Part shown: in pieces, positions 1-8,858 of the stretch
Position numbering within the stretch: position 1 is the first letter of the stretch
How the letters are laid out: every line of letters starts with the position of its first letter
Origin: Streptomyces sp. JB150
GTDB taxonomy: Bacteria; Actinomycetota; Actinomycetes; Streptomycetales; Streptomycetaceae
Direction: 5' to 3'
Assembly (NCBI RefSeq): GCF_011193355.1
Contig: NZ_CP049780.1
Coordinates: forward strand, 4,805,563-4,869,562
DNA: 64,000 bases
Program-made: the position numbers and the translations under genes
Notes under the pieces: generated by a model
The model's input: only the letters and a program-made list of their open reading frames with translations
The model's database searches: none
Told to the model about the DNA's origin: nothing

Positions 1-1
1 C

Positions 2-490
2 CTGTGGCCGCACCCCGGCGGGCCCGCCCTGCTGAAAGACCTCGCCCGCCGCGCCGACCTCGTCTTCGTCGGCGAGGACGAGGCCTGGGGACTGACCGGC
101 CCCGAGGAGATCCGCGCCGCGCTGCCCGAACCCGAGGTGCTCGTCGTCAAGCAGGGCCCGGCGGGCGCCACCGCGTTCCACGGACCCCACGCCACCTTCG
201 TCCCCGCCCTCACCGTGGACGTCGTCGCCGCCGTGGGCGCCGGAGACGCCTTCGCCGCCGGGTTCCTCTCCGCCACCCTGCGCGGACTGCCCCCGCGGGA
301 CCGCCTGCGCCACGGCCACCTGTGGGCCGCCGCCGCCCTCACCGCCCCCGGCGACCTCGCCGCACCCCCCGCCCGCGACCACGCCGACCGGCTCGCCGCC
401 CTCGACGACACCGCGTGGGGGAGACTTCGACTCGGCCCCGGCTGGACAGCCGGCACCCAGGGGGCCGAGGAGGAGGTACGTACGCCATGA
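2..490 (+). CDS. PfkB-family sugar kinase, 3' part
   Basis: C-terminal 162 residues of a ribokinase/PfkB-family kinase cut by the left window edge. The diagnostic C-terminal signature is visible as VGAGDAFAAGF; the Asp of GAGD is the catalytic base that activates the sugar hydroxyl, and the glycines form the anion hole. The upstream VFVGEDEAWGL stretch resembles the nucleotide-side lobe of 2-keto-3-deoxygluconate kinases. Its stop overlaps the start of the IclR regulator (ATGA at 487-490), so it is the first visible gene of a coupled operon with IclR, RidA and GntP. KDG kinase is the best guess. In some Streptomyces this gene set accompanies D-amino-acid deaminase/deacylase genes, so the substrate is open. 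Confidence 0.85.
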   Translation: MWPHPGGPALLKDLARRADLVFVGEDEAWGLTGPEEIRAALPEPEVLVVKQGPAGATAFHGPHATFVPALTVDVVAAVGAGDAFAAGFLSATLRGLPPRDRLRHGHLWAAAALTAPGDLAAPPARDHADRLAALDDTAWGRLRLGPGWTAGTQGAEEEVRTP

Positions 491-1248
491 GCCAGACCGT
501 CGACCGCGCGCTGAGCATCCTGCCGCTGCTCGCCGAGGGACCCGCCGACCTCGGACAGGTCGCCGACCGCCTCGGCGTGCACAAGTCCACCGCCCTCAGG
601 CTGCTGCGCACCCTGAACGAGCACGGCTTCGTCTACCGCCAGTCCGACCAGCGCTACCGGCTCGGCGCCCGGCTGTTCGCCCTCGCCCAGGAGGCGATGG
701 AGAACCTGGACATCCGCGAGATCGCCCACCCGCACCTCGTCCGCCTCAACGAACAGTGCGGGCACACCGTGCACCTCGCGGTGTACGAGGACGACGAGGT
801 CCTCTACATCGACAAGGTGGAGAGCCGCTACCCGGTCCGCATGTACTCGCGGATCGGCAAACCGGTCGCCATCACCGTCGCCGCCGTCGCCAAGCTGCTC
901 CTCGCCGACCTGCCCGAACCCGAGCGGCGCGCGGTCGCGGAGAAGCTCGACTACCCCCTGTACACGGCCCGTTCGACGCCGAACGCCGAGGCCTTCCTCG
1001 CGGAGCTGGCCAAGGTGCGCGAACAGGGCTGGGCCACCGACCTCGGCGGCCACGAGGAGTCCATCAACTGCGTCGCCGCGCCCGTCCGCGGCGCCGACGG
1101 CCGGGTCGTCGCCGCCATGTCGGTCTCCGCGCCGAACGTCGTCGTCACCGCCGACGAACTCCTCACCCTGCTCCCGCTGGTGCGCCGTACGGCGGAGGAC
1201 ATCAGCGGCGAGTACTCCGGAAGAACGCCAGTAAGGGACCCCGCATGA
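487..1248 (+). CDS. IclR-family transcriptional regulator
   Basis: 253-residue DNA-binding regulator. The N-terminal winged helix-turn-helix spans about residues 5-60 (LGQVADRLGVHKSTALRLLR is the recognition region), followed by an IclR effector domain of about 170 residues with the typical HLAVYEDDEVLYIDKVES strand pair. Length and layout are standard for the family. The ATG overlaps the kinase stop, and its own stop overlaps the RidA start (ATGA at 1245-1248), so translation is coupled on both sides. It probably senses the operon's substrate or an intermediate and controls this kinase-RidA-GntP operon. A small palindrome (AGTA-TG-TACT, 1741-1750) lies in front of the permease, but no link to this protein is shown. 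Confidence 0.93.
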   Translation: MSQTVDRALSILPLLAEGPADLGQVADRLGVHKSTALRLLRTLNEHGFVYRQSDQRYRLGARLFALAQEAMENLDIREIAHPHLVRLNEQCGHTVHLAVYEDDEVLYIDKVESRYPVRMYSRIGKPVAITVAAVAKLLLADLPEPERRAVAEKLDYPLYTARSTPNAEAFLAELAKVREQGWATDLGGHEESINCVAAPVRGADGRVVAAMSVSAPNVVVTADELLTLLPLVRRTAEDISGEYSGRTPVRDPA

Positions 1249-1655
1249 CGGACAAGACCGCACTCACCCCCAAGACCCACACCACCCCGCCCGCGAGGTT
1301 CTCGCACGGCGTCAGGAAGGGCAACATCCTCCAGGTCGCCGGCCAGGTCGGCTTCCTCCCCGCCGAGGAGGGCAAGCCCCCGACGCCCGCCGGCCCCACC
1401 CTGCGCGAGCAGACCCTCCAGACCCTCGCCAACGTCAAGTCCGTCCTTGAGGAGGGCGGCGCGAGCTGGGACGACGTGTTGATGATCCGCGTCTACCTCA
1501 CGGACGTGGACCACTTCGCCGAGATGAACGAGATCTACAACGCCTACTTCGAGGATCAGGGCCTCACCCAGCCCCCGGCCGCCCGCACGACGGTCTACGT
1601 CGGCCTGCCCGCCGGCCTGCTCATCGAGATCGACGCGCTCGCCGTCCTCGGCTGA
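1245..1655 (+). CDS. RidA-family enamine/imine deaminase
   Basis: 136-residue RidA (YjgF/YER057c/UK114) protein. The family hydrolyses reactive enamine/imine intermediates, such as 2-aminoacrylate from PLP-dependent dehydratases, to keto acids. The substrate-carboxylate-binding Arg lies in PPAARTTVYVGLP (about residue 114), and the conserved Glu lies in LLIEIDALAVL (about residue 129). The usual homotrimeric barrel length is kept. It is coupled to the IclR gene by ATGA and followed by a hairpin and the GntP permease. A RidA beside a keto-sugar-type kinase and a GntP permease suggests catabolism that yields imino or keto acids, for example from D-amino acids or amino sugar acids. This is inference. 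Confidence 0.9.
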   Translation: MTDKTALTPKTHTTPPARFSHGVRKGNILQVAGQVGFLPAEEGKPPTPAGPTLREQTLQTLANVKSVLEEGGASWDDVLMIRVYLTDVDHFAEMNEIYNAYFEDQGLTQPPAARTTVYVGLPAGLLIEIDALAVLG

Positions 1656-1684
1656 CCCCTCCTCACCACCCGCACGCCGCACAC

Positions 1685-1718
1685 GGCATGGTGTCCGCGC
1701 GTCCGCGGACGCCATGCC
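1685..1718 (+). terminator. Hairpin between RidA and permease genes
   Basis: Inverted repeat GGCATGG..CCATGCC extended to about 15 pairs with one G-T mismatch and a 4-nt loop, with no T-run after it. In this position it could attenuate read-through into the permease or stabilise the upstream mRNA. The palindrome AGTATGTACT follows at 1741-1750, just before the ribosome-binding site of the permease, and could be an operator. Confidence 0.45.
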
Positions 1719-1768
1719 GCGATCCCCCCTGCCCGAAAGCAGTATGTACTTATCCAGAGGACCCCCTG

Positions 1769-3211
1769 ATGTCCCCTTCGTCCCCGCCCCACACCGGCGG
1801 CCTCCTGCTGCTCATCGACGGCACCGCCGGGCTGCTCACCGTCGCCGCCCTCGGCATCGCCCTGCTGCTGTTCCTCATCATCAAGGCGCGCCTGCAGCCG
1901 TTCGTTGCCCTGCTCGCCGTCTCCATAGCCGTCGGCCTGCTGGCCGGCCTGTCCGTCACCGAACTCTTCGGCACCGTCCAGCGCTCCGACGCCGTCTCCA
2001 CCATCGAGTCCGGCATGGGCGGCATCCTCGGCCACGTCGCCATCATCATCGGCCTGGGCACCATGCTCGGCGCGATCCTCGAAGTCAGCGGCGGCGCCGA
2101 GGTGCTGGCCTCCCGGCTGCTGCACCTCTTCGGCGAGAAGCGCGCCCCGCTCGCCATGGGCCTGACCGGTCTCGTCTTCGGCATCCCGGTCTTCTTCGAC
2201 GTCGGCATCTTCGTGCTCGCGCCGCTCGTCTACGCCGCCGCCAAGCGAAGCGGCAAGTCGATCCTGCTCTACTGCCTCCCGCTGCTCGCCGGCCTGTCCA
2301 TGACCCACGCCTTCCTGCCCCCGCACCCCGGCCCCGTCGCCGCCGCCGGGCTGCTCCACGTGGACCTCGGCTGGGTCATCCTCATGGGCGTCGTCTGCGG
2401 CATCCCCGCCGTCCTGGCCGCCTGGGCGTTCTCCGCGTGGATCGGCCGCCGCATCTTCGTGCCCGTCCCGCAGGACATGGTGGAGGCCGCGGAGGAGGCC
2501 AGGCGCGCGGTGCTCGCCGAGCGGGCCGCACCCCGCGAACAGCCGGTCGCCCTCGGTACGGTCCTCGCCATCATCGGCACGCCGCTGATCCTGATTCTCG
2601 CCGCCACCTTCTCCTCGATCGCGCTCAGTCCCTCCACGCTCCGCTCGGTGATCGAGTTCTTCGGCCACCCCTTCGTGGCCCTCACCCTCGCCCTGCTCCT
2701 CGCGTACTACGTCCTCGGCATCCGCCGCGGCTGGTCCCGCAAGTCGCTGGAGACCGTGTCCACGTCCTCGCTGAAGCCGGTCGGCAACATCCTGCTCGTG
2801 GTCGGCGCGGGCGGCGTCTTCGGCGCCGTCCTCAAGGCGAGCGGGGTCGCCCAGGCCCTCTCGGACACCTTCGACGACGTCGGCCTGCCGGTGATCGCGC
2901 TGTCGTACCTGCTCTCCCTGGTGCTGCGCGTCGCCCAGGGCTCGGCCACCGTCGCCATCGTCACCACGGCCGGCATCGTCGCCCCGCTGCTCGCCGGCGG
3001 CGACCACTCCCAGGCCTTCGTCGCCCTGGTCATCATGGCCATCTCCACCGGGTCCATCTTCGCCTCGCACGTCAACGACGGCGGCTTCTGGATCGTCGCC
3101 AAGTACTTCGGGATCAGCGAGCGGGACACCCTGAGGACGTGGACCGTGCTGGAGTCGGTGCTGTCGCTGGCCGGGTTCGCGGTGGCGGCGGTGCTCAGCC
3201 TCTTCGTGTAG
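1769..3211 (+). CDS. GntP-family permease (gluconate / D-serine type)
   Basis: 480-residue polytopic membrane protein of the GntP/DsdX family, with about 12-14 hydrophobic segments from residue 18 onward. It contains family-like stretches such as HAFLPPHPGPVAAA (the conserved PPHPGP loop), GIPVFFDVGIFVLAPL and HVNDGGFWIVAKYF. The family imports gluconate and related acids, and some members (DsdX) import D-serine, by proton symport. ATG 1769 is chosen because it follows AGAGGA at a good distance and starts just before the hydrophobic core. Downstream of kinase-IclR-RidA, it should supply the substrate of that operon. Gluconate and D-amino acids cannot be told apart from sequence alone. Confidence 0.9.
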   Translation: MSPSSPPHTGGLLLLIDGTAGLLTVAALGIALLLFLIIKARLQPFVALLAVSIAVGLLAGLSVTELFGTVQRSDAVSTIESGMGGILGHVAIIIGLGTMLGAILEVSGGAEVLASRLLHLFGEKRAPLAMGLTGLVFGIPVFFDVGIFVLAPLVYAAAKRSGKSILLYCLPLLAGLSMTHAFLPPHPGPVAAAGLLHVDLGWVILMGVVCGIPAVLAAWAFSAWIGRRIFVPVPQDMVEAAEEARRAVLAERAAPREQPVALGTVLAIIGTPLILILAATFSSIALSPSTLRSVIEFFGHPFVALTLALLLAYYVLGIRRGWSRKSLETVSTSSLKPVGNILLVVGAGGVFGAVLKASGVAQALSDTFDDVGLPVIALSYLLSLVLRVAQGSATVAIVTTAGIVAPLLAGGDHSQAFVALVIMAISTGSIFASHVNDGGFWIVAKYFGISERDTLRTWTVLESVLSLAGFAVAAVLSLFV

Positions 3212-3274
3212 GAAGACGGCCCCGCCGAACAGCCTGGCTGTCGCCCGCACAGCTCCGTCGTCCATACTTCCGCC

Positions 3275-3826
3275 GTGGAGCAGCGCATAGGACCCAGCAT
3301 TCAGCCCCTGCAAGGCGCCGCGGCGGACCCGGCGTTCGTCCCCGGCATCACGGGCCCGCGCCCCGACGAGCCGGCACAGACGGCGACCGTCGCAGCGGAG
3401 GAGACGGCCGAGGCCGCGGCGGGGGAGGACACCGCCGAGAAGGCCGCCGTCGAAGCCGCCCCGGAAGCCGCCGAGGAGGTGACTGCCGAGGAGGTGACCG
3501 AGGAGGAACCCCCCGCCGACGGCCCCGTGTTCGAGGCCGCCGACCGGCGCGCCCGGATCGTCGCCGACGCCAGGGGCATCCGCCTCAGCCTCGACGAGGA
3601 GAGCTGCGACTTCCGCTGGGACGAGATCGGCGCGGTGGAGACCGAGACGGCCCGCTTCGGCAAGCGGTTCACCGTCACGGTGCACACCCCTGACCGGCGC
3701 TGGTACCCGATCGAGATCGAGGCGCCGGACAGGGCGCGCTTCGCGCAGTGGGAGTCACAGCTCGACGCGGTGCTGGACGCCTACTTCGAGGACGAGGCGC
3801 AGGAGAAGACGGACGAGGACGCCTAG
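3275..3826 (+). CDS. PH-like-domain protein with acidic/Ala linker
   Basis: 183-residue protein of unknown function, GTG start. Residues about 25-90 are a low-complexity Ala/Glu linker. Residues about 95-175 form a beta-rich domain with pattern ..[31 protein letters not shown]..., [14 protein letters not shown].., then a C-terminal helix ending [12 protein letters not shown]. The same pattern recurs in the reverse-strand gene at 10814-11233, so the two define a PH-like (DUF-type) family typical of streptomycetes. No signal peptide or membrane segment. Its stop overlaps the stop of the convergent carboxypeptidase (shared CTAG, 3823-3826). Function unknown. Confidence 0.75.
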   Translation: MEQRIGPSIQPLQGAAADPAFVPGITGPRPDEPAQTATVAAEETAEAAAGEDTAEKAAVEAAPEAAEEVTAEEVTEEEPPADGPVFEAADRRARIVADARGIRLSLDEESCDFRWDEIGAVETETARFGKRFTVTVHTPDRRWYPIEIEAPDRARFAQWESQLDAVLDAYFEDEAQEKTDEDA

Positions 3827-5175
3827 CAGTACTGGGCTTCCTTGCCGATCGACCGGTACATGCAGTCCGCGTTCTCCAGCAGTTGCAGCACCGCGTCCCG
3901 GTTCCGTGAGGTCTCCCGCTCGATCACCTCGTCGGGCGGGTAGAACCCGCCTCCGGAGCTGGACCGCGGATACATCTCGAAGGTGTATCCGAAGATCTTG
4001 TGCGTGCCCCAGAGGTAGTCGTCGATCGACCCGTCGGTGATGTACAGGTCGCTGGACTGTTCCGGGGTGTAGCCGTTGCTGGCGGCCATCTTCTGCCCGA
4101 CCGTGGCGAACGCGTTGCGGTCGTCGGCGGTCATGCCGGTGGTGGTGTCCGCGGTGGTGTAGCCGAACGGCCAGAGCACCAGCTCGCTGTAGGTGTGGAA
4201 GTCGATGCCCGCGGTGATCTGCTGCTTGCCGCCGACGACCCGGCTGCGCACGAAGTCCGCGACGACCTTGACCTCCTTGGCCGACTCGGGGGCCGAGCCG
4301 CGGTAGGTCTCGGAGGACGGCGAGCCGGAGGAGCCGCCGCAGCAGCCCCAGCGGTAGTTCCAGTTGCGGTTGAGGTCCGTACCGACGTACGACGAACCGG
4401 AGTTGGGCTGGCGGTTCTTGCGCCACGAGCGGTAGGAGCCGGAGGCGATGTCGTACTCGCCGCCGTCCGGGTTGAGGTCCGGGATGATCCAGATCTCGCG
4501 GCTGTTGACCAGGCCGGTGACGCGGGAGTCGGTGCCGTAGTCGCCGGTCAGCTCGCGCAGCAGGTAGAGCGCCATCTCGACGGTCAGGTGCTCGCGGGCG
4601 TGCTGGTGGTGGGTGAACAGCACCTCCGGCTCGGACTCGTCCGCGGAGACGTTGTCGCTGATCTTGATGGCGACGATGTTGCGCCCCTGGTACGAGGTGC
4701 CGATCGTGCGCTGGCTCGCGATGGACGGGTTCGCCGCGACGATCGAGTTGATCTCGGCCGTCATCTCCGCGTAGTTGTGGTAGCGCGAGTCGGCCGACGG
4801 GAAGTCGTAGAGCCGGATGTCGCCGGCCTTCGCCGAACGGTCCGGTACGGCGCCCAGCGCGGTGACGTCGTAGCCGAGCCGGCGCAGCTCGCGGATCTGG
4901 TCCGCGCGGCCGGAGACGACCACGCCGTGCCCGTGGACCTCGTCCACGGAGACGCCGGCCCGCTGCAACGCGGTGCGGTCCTCGGCCGTCGAGTGCAGAT
5001 GGATCTCGTACTGGCGGATGTCGTCCGCCGAGGCGGCCGGTTTGGCCGCGCTGTCGGCGCTGGCGTCGCCCGCCGTCGCCGAGAGCGGAGCCGCGAGGGC
5101 GAGGGCGAGCAGACCGGCGAGCGCGGCGGCGCGTCTGCCGCCGCGGGCGCCCTGGCCGCGGATGCGGAGTCGCAT
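3823..5175 (-). CDS. Secreted M14 zinc carboxypeptidase
   Basis: 450-residue exported metallocarboxypeptidase. A signal peptide of about 36 residues (RR-rich n-region, then [17 protein letters not shown]) precedes a propeptide-like segment (..[24 protein letters not shown]..) and an M14 catalytic domain from about residue 125. Zinc ligands are visible in [14 protein letters not shown] (HxxE) and the third His in [28 protein letters not shown] and the catalytic Glu in YTFEMYP match the family. A C-terminal Cys pair (DCMY..QYC) may form a disulfide. ATG 5175 is preceded by AAGGAGA, five bases away, on the reverse strand; longer frames start inside the promoter region. It probably degrades extracellular peptides. 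Confidence 0.93.
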   Translation of the reverse strand: MRLRIRGQGARGGRRAAALAGLLALALAAPLSATAGDASADSAAKPAASADDIRQYEIHLHSTAEDRTALQRAGVSVDEVHGHGVVVSGRADQIRELRRLGYDVTALGAVPDRSAKAGDIRLYDFPSADSRYHNYAEMTAEINSIVAANPSIASQRTIGTSYQGRNIVAIKISDNVSADESEPEVLFTHHQHAREHLTVEMALYLLRELTGDYGTDSRVTGLVNSREIWIIPDLNPDGGEYDIASGSYRSWRKNRQPNSGSSYVGTDLNRNWNYRWGCCGGSSGSPSSETYRGSAPESAKEVKVVADFVRSRVVGGKQQITAGIDFHTYSELVLWPFGYTTADTTTGMTADDRNAFATVGQKMAASNGYTPEQSSDLYITDGSIDDYLWGTHKIFGYTFEMYPRSSSGGGFYPPDEVIERETSRNRDAVLQLLENADCMYRSIGKEAQYC

Positions 5176-5406
5176 GAAGTCTCCTTGTTTCTCCAGGGAT
5201 TCCGGGGTCTCCGGAAGTGGGGAGTGGAGCTGGGGGTGGTTCTTCCGTGCGACGTACGACCTACTGGTGTGGGTGTGGCGCTCATGGTTCGCCCCATGGC
5301 ATGAGCAGGTCAATAGCCGGTCCCGGGTGGATGTCCTGAACCAGGCGGAAAACGGCCGTGCAGTGTACGCGCGACGGCCCCCGCCGACGCCCGCCCCGGC
5401 AAAGTG

Positions 5407-5442
5407 CACCCGCGGGTGTGACCGATGCGTGCATATATGTGC
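5407..5442. promoter_or_regulatory. Palindromes in the divergent promoter region
   Basis: The 350-nt gap between the carboxypeptidase and the LuxR-type regulator (5176-5525) holds no gene. It contains a perfect 12-bp palindrome CACCCGCGGGTG at 5407-5418 and an AT-rich CATATATG palindrome at 5432-5439 within GTGCATATATGTGC. Both are candidate operators for either divergent gene. AT-rich palindromes stand out in this GC background. No binding protein can be assigned. Confidence 0.35.
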
Positions 5443-5525
5443 CGACCGGGGAAGAGTGAAGGTCCGTGCACCGGGAGACACGGGACACCCGGCTCCCCGC
5501 TCACACCGCAGAGGACTGGCTGATC

Positions 5526-7847
5526 ATGGGCGGATCAGCGCCGGGACGGGACGGCCGGCCGCCCGTCGAGACGACCAGCTTCGTCGACCGGCGCGACGAA
5601 CAGGCCGAGGGCCGCGACCTGCTCGCCCGCGCCCGGCTCGTCACCCTGACCGGACCCGGCGGCGTCGGCAAGACCCGCCTCGCCGCCCGGATCGCGGCCC
5701 GCGTCGCCCGCGCCTTCCCCGACGGCGTGCGCTTCGTCCACCTCTCCGGCCTGCACGACCCCGCCCTCGTCCCGCTCGCCGCCGCCGACGCCCTCGGCCT
5801 GCACGACCACTCCGCCCAGCCCCCGCTCGACGCCCTGGTCGAACAGGTCCGCGACCGGCGGCTGCTGCTCGTCGTCGACAACTGCGAACACCTGCTCGCC
5901 GCCTGCGCCGAACTCGCCGCCGCCCTGCTGCGCCGCACCACCGGCGTCCGGATCCTCGCCACCAGCCGGCATCGCCTCGGCCTCACCGAGGAACACCTCA
6001 TGGACGTACGGCCACTGCCCGTCCCCGACCCCGACGGCGACCTCTCCGCCGCCGACGCGAGCCCCGCCCTCACCCTCTTCGCCGACCGCGCCGCCGCCGT
6101 CGACCCCGGCTTCCGCCTCACCCCCGCCAACCGGGCCGCCGTCGCCCGCCTGTGCCACCGCCTCGACGGGCTGCCCCTCGCCATCGAACTCGCCGCCGTC
6201 CGCATGCGCGTCCTCAGCGTCGAACAGCTCCTGGCCCGCCTCGACGACCGCTACCGCCTGCTCAGCGCGGGCAGCCCCGCCGTCCTGCCCCGCCACCAGA
6301 CCCTGCGCGCCGCCGTCGACTGGAGCCACGACCTGTGCACCGAGCGGGAACGACTGGTGTGGGCCCGCGCCGCCGTCCTGGCCGGCGGCTTCGACCTGGA
6401 GACCGCGGAGGCCGTCTGCGCGGACGGCGAGCGGGTGCGGGCCTGCGACGTCCTCGAAGCCGTCGCCGGACTCGTCGACAAGAGCGTGCTCAGCCGCGAA
6501 CCCGGCCCCGACGGCGTCCGCTACCGCCTCCTCGACACCCTGCGCCACCACGGCCTGGAGAAGCTGCGCGCACTGCCCGGCGAGGAGGACGCCGCCCGCC
6601 GCCGCCAGCGCGACTGGATGCAGGAACGGGCCGCCGCCTGCGAACGCGCCTGGTTCGGGCCCGGCCAGCGCGAGACCGTCGCCCGGCTCCGCGCCGACCA
6701 GGACAACCTGCGCGCCGCCCTCGACTACAGCCTCACCGCCCCCGGCGAAGCCCTCGCCGGCCTCCGCCTGGCCGGCACCCTCTGGTTCTACTGGCACGCC
6801 TGCGGCGCCCCCCGCGAAGGCCGGTACTGGCTCGACCGCGCCCTCGACGCCCACCCCGGACCCACCCGCGAACGCGCCCGCGCCCTGTGGATCTCCGGCC
6901 TCCTCGCCGGCTGCCCCGAAGACCTCACCCGCGGCCGCCGCCGCGCCGAGGAGGCCGCCGCCCTCGCCCGCCGCCTCGGCGACGAGGCCGAAGCCGCGCA
7001 CGCCGAGTACGTCATCGGCGTCATCCGGCTGTTCAGCGGCGACCTGCACGGCGCCCTCGACCACTTCCGGGCCGGCGTCGCCCGCGGCCCCGTCCCCGGC
7101 CGGCACCTCAGCATGGTCGGCCTCGACCGGGTCGAACTCGCCTGCGCCCTCAACTTCCTCGGCGAGGCCGACGAGGCCATCGCGGTCTGCGAGGAGACCC
7201 GCAGGCTGTGCGAGGCGCACGGCGAGGAATGGGTGCTGTCGTACGTGCTGCGCATGCTGGCCCTCGCCCACACCGTCAAACGGGACTGGCCGCGCGCCGA
7301 ACGCCACGCCCGCGAGGCACTGCGCCGCAAACTCGCCGTCCACGACATCGTCGGCATGGGCCTCACCCTCGACCTGCTCGCCCAGATCGCCGCCCACGGC
7401 GGTACCCCCGAACGCGCGGCCGTGCTGCTCGGCGGCGCCGACCGGGTGTGGGCCGACGTCGACCGCGACCGCTGGGGCGCCGCCTGCCTGCAGACCAGCC
7501 GCCGCACCACCGAGGAGCGCGCCCGCGAGGGGGCCGGCGCCCAGGAGTACGAGCGCGCCTACCGGCGGGGCGCCGCCCTCGCCCTCACCGACCTGGTCGG
7601 CTACGCCCTGGAGGAGCACCGGCCGCCCGAGCCGGCCGAACCCGAACGCCCCCCGCAGGGCGTCCGCCTCACCCGCCGCGAGACCGAGGTCGCCGAACTC
7701 GTCGCCGAGGGACTCGCCAACCAGCAGATCGCCGACCGCCTGGTGATCGCCCGCCGCACCGCCGAAGGCCATGTCGAACGCATCCTCAGCAAGCTCGGCT
7801 TCAGCAACCGCAGCCAGATCGCCGCCTGGGTGACGGCCCAGCGCTGA
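5526..7847 (+). CDS. Large ATPase LuxR-family regulator (LAL/AfsR-like)
   Basis: About 773 residues. The N-terminal NB-ARC/AAA-type ATPase has its P-loop at residues 43-50 (GPGGVGKT), a Walker-B-like LLLVVDNCEHLL and the RILATSRHRLGL sensor motif. A central helical, TPR-like region of 300-400 residues is followed by a C-terminal LuxR helix-turn-helix (LTRRETEVAELVAEGLANQQIADRLVIARRTAEGHV). Such proteins are ATP-dependent transcription activators. ATG 5526 follows AGAGGA; an in-frame GTG at 5466 with AAGG upstream would add 20 residues, so the start is uncertain. The next two genes encode GHKL-type regulators, so this is a small regulatory cluster. Target genes are unknown. Confidence 0.9.
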   Translation: MGGSAPGRDGRPPVETTSFVDRRDEQAEGRDLLARARLVTLTGPGGVGKTRLAARIAARVARAFPDGVRFVHLSGLHDPALVPLAAADALGLHDHSAQPPLDALVEQVRDRRLLLVVDNCEHLLAACAELAAALLRRTTGVRILATSRHRLGLTEEHLMDVRPLPVPDPDGDLSAADASPALTLFADRAAAVDPGFRLTPANRAAVARLCHRLDGLPLAIELAAVRMRVLSVEQLLARLDDRYRLLSAGSPAVLPRHQTLRAAVDWSHDLCTERERLVWARAAVLAGGFDLETAEAVCADGERVRACDVLEAVAGLVDKSVLSREPGPDGVRYRLLDTLRHHGLEKLRALPGEEDAARRRQRDWMQERAAACERAWFGPGQRETVARLRADQDNLRAALDYSLTAPGEALAGLRLAGTLWFYWHACGAPREGRYWLDRALDAHPGPTRERARALWISGLLAGCPEDLTRGRRRAEEAAALARRLGDEAEAAHAEYVIGVIRLFSGDLHGALDHFRAGVARGPVPGRHLSMVGLDRVELACALNFLGEADEAIAVCEETRRLCEAHGEEWVLSYVLRMLALAHTVKRDWPRAERHAREALRRKLAVHDIVGMGLTLDLLAQIAAHGGTPERAAVLLGGADRVWADVDRDRWGAACLQTSRRTTEERAREGAGAQEYERAYRRGAALALTDLVGYALEEHRPPEPAEPERPPQGVRLTRRETEVAELVAEGLANQQIADRLVIARRTAEGHVERILSKLGFSNRSQIAAWVTAQR

Positions 7848-7908
7848 AGCCGCCTTCCGAGCCGCCGTCCCGGCACCCGTGTCCGACCCACCCCCCTTTG
7901 GGAGACCC

Positions 7909-8826
7909 ATGACCACCACCCGGCCAGCCACCCCGCCGGCCCCGTCCGGCGCCTTCGACCACCGCATCGCCGTCCACAGCACCGACGACGAGTTCCTGGC
8001 CCTCGCCCTGCCCTTCCTCGCCGAGGGCCTCGCCGCCCCCGACGAGCCCCCGCCGGTCGCCATCACCGCCCCCGCCAAGCTGGACCTGCTGCGCGCCGCG
8101 CTCGGCCCCGAGGACGGGCGGCGCGTCGTCACCGTCCCGCACACCGACTGGTACACCGGCTCCGCCGCCAACGCCATCGCGCGCGCCGCCGCCCACCTCG
8201 CCGCCCACGCCGGCCCCGGCGGCCGTATCCACCTCCTCATGGAACCGGACTGGGCGGGACGCGCCGGCCGCTCCGCCCGCGAGTCCGCCGAGTGGATCCG
8301 CTACGAGGCCCTGGCCAACGTCCTGTTCGCCCCGTACGCCACCACCGCCATGTGCGTCTACGACACCCGCACCGCGGGCCCCGCCGTCATCGCCGCCGCC
8401 CGCCGCGCCCACCCCGACACCGAGGTGTACGCCGACCCGCTGCTGGTCGCCGCCGAACTGGACGCCGTACCCCTGCCGCCCGCGCCCCGCGACGCGCACC
8501 GGCTGACCACGCCGGACCCGCACGCCGTCCGCGCCTGGGCGGTCGACCGGGGCCTGGCCGCCGCCGCGGCCGACCTGTTCGCGACGGCGGTCGCGGAGGC
8601 CGCCGTGGACCCGGTCACCCGCGTACTGCTGTGGGGCGAGGCGCCGTCCTGCGTGTGCGAACTGCGCACCACCCGCCGCCTCGACGACCCGCTCGCGGGC
8701 TTCGTCCCCCCGCCCACCGCCGAGGTACGGCCCGGCCAGGGCCTGTGGTTCGCCCGCCAGGTCTGCGCGTACGTCGACATCCGCCACGACGCCGACGGGG
8801 CCTCGGTCCGCCTCCAGTACGCGTAG
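7909..8826 (+). CDS. MEDS-domain plus HATPase anti-sigma-type regulator
   Basis: 305-residue protein. Residues about 14-175 match the MEDS sensory fold (FDHRIAVHSTDDEFLALALPFLAEGLAAPD.., later GGRIHLLMEPDW, EWIRYEALANVLFAPYATTAMCVYDT). Residues about 195-300 look like a GHKL ATP-binding domain of the anti-sigma (RsbW/RsbA) type, although the N-box is degenerate. This architecture belongs to the anti-sigma regulatory kinases of actinobacterial stress networks. ATG 7909 is preceded by GGGAG, six bases away, which is better than the upstream GTG 7879. It follows the LuxR-type regulator by 61 nt and precedes another ATPase-domain protein, so joint regulation is plausible. Confidence 0.8.
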   Translation: MTTTRPATPPAPSGAFDHRIAVHSTDDEFLALALPFLAEGLAAPDEPPPVAITAPAKLDLLRAALGPEDGRRVVTVPHTDWYTGSAANAIARAAAHLAAHAGPGGRIHLLMEPDWAGRAGRSARESAEWIRYEALANVLFAPYATTAMCVYDTRTAGPAVIAAARRAHPDTEVYADPLLVAAELDAVPLPPAPRDAHRLTTPDPHAVRAWAVDRGLAAAAADLFATAVAEAAVDPVTRVLLWGEAPSCVCELRTTRRLDDPLAGFVPPPTAEVRPGQGLWFARQVCAYVDIRHDADGASVRLQYA

Positions 8827-8841
8827 GGGCGCACCGGGTAC
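8817..8841 (+). promoter_or_regulatory. Possible SigB-type promoter
   Basis: GTAC at 8817-8820, a 15-nt spacer, then GGGTAC at 8836-8841. This is close to the Streptomyces SigB consensus GNNT-N14-16-GGGTAY except for the last base of the -35 box. It ends 17 nt before the ATG of the following ATP-binding protein. The match is by eye. Confidence 0.35.
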
Positions 8842-8858
8842 CGTGCCGCCACGCAGGT

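Noticed and set aside
1595..3685. 696-residue reverse frame opposite the GntP permease
   Set aside because: Composition of a shadow frame (Gly/Asp/Glu/Arg runs); the forward strand encodes a membrane protein with family motifs.
5535..8240. Very long open reverse-strand frame (901 residues) opposite the LuxR-type regulator
   Set aside because: Gly/Ala/Asp-rich shadow frame caused by GC-rich third positions of the real forward gene; no start site and no family likeness.
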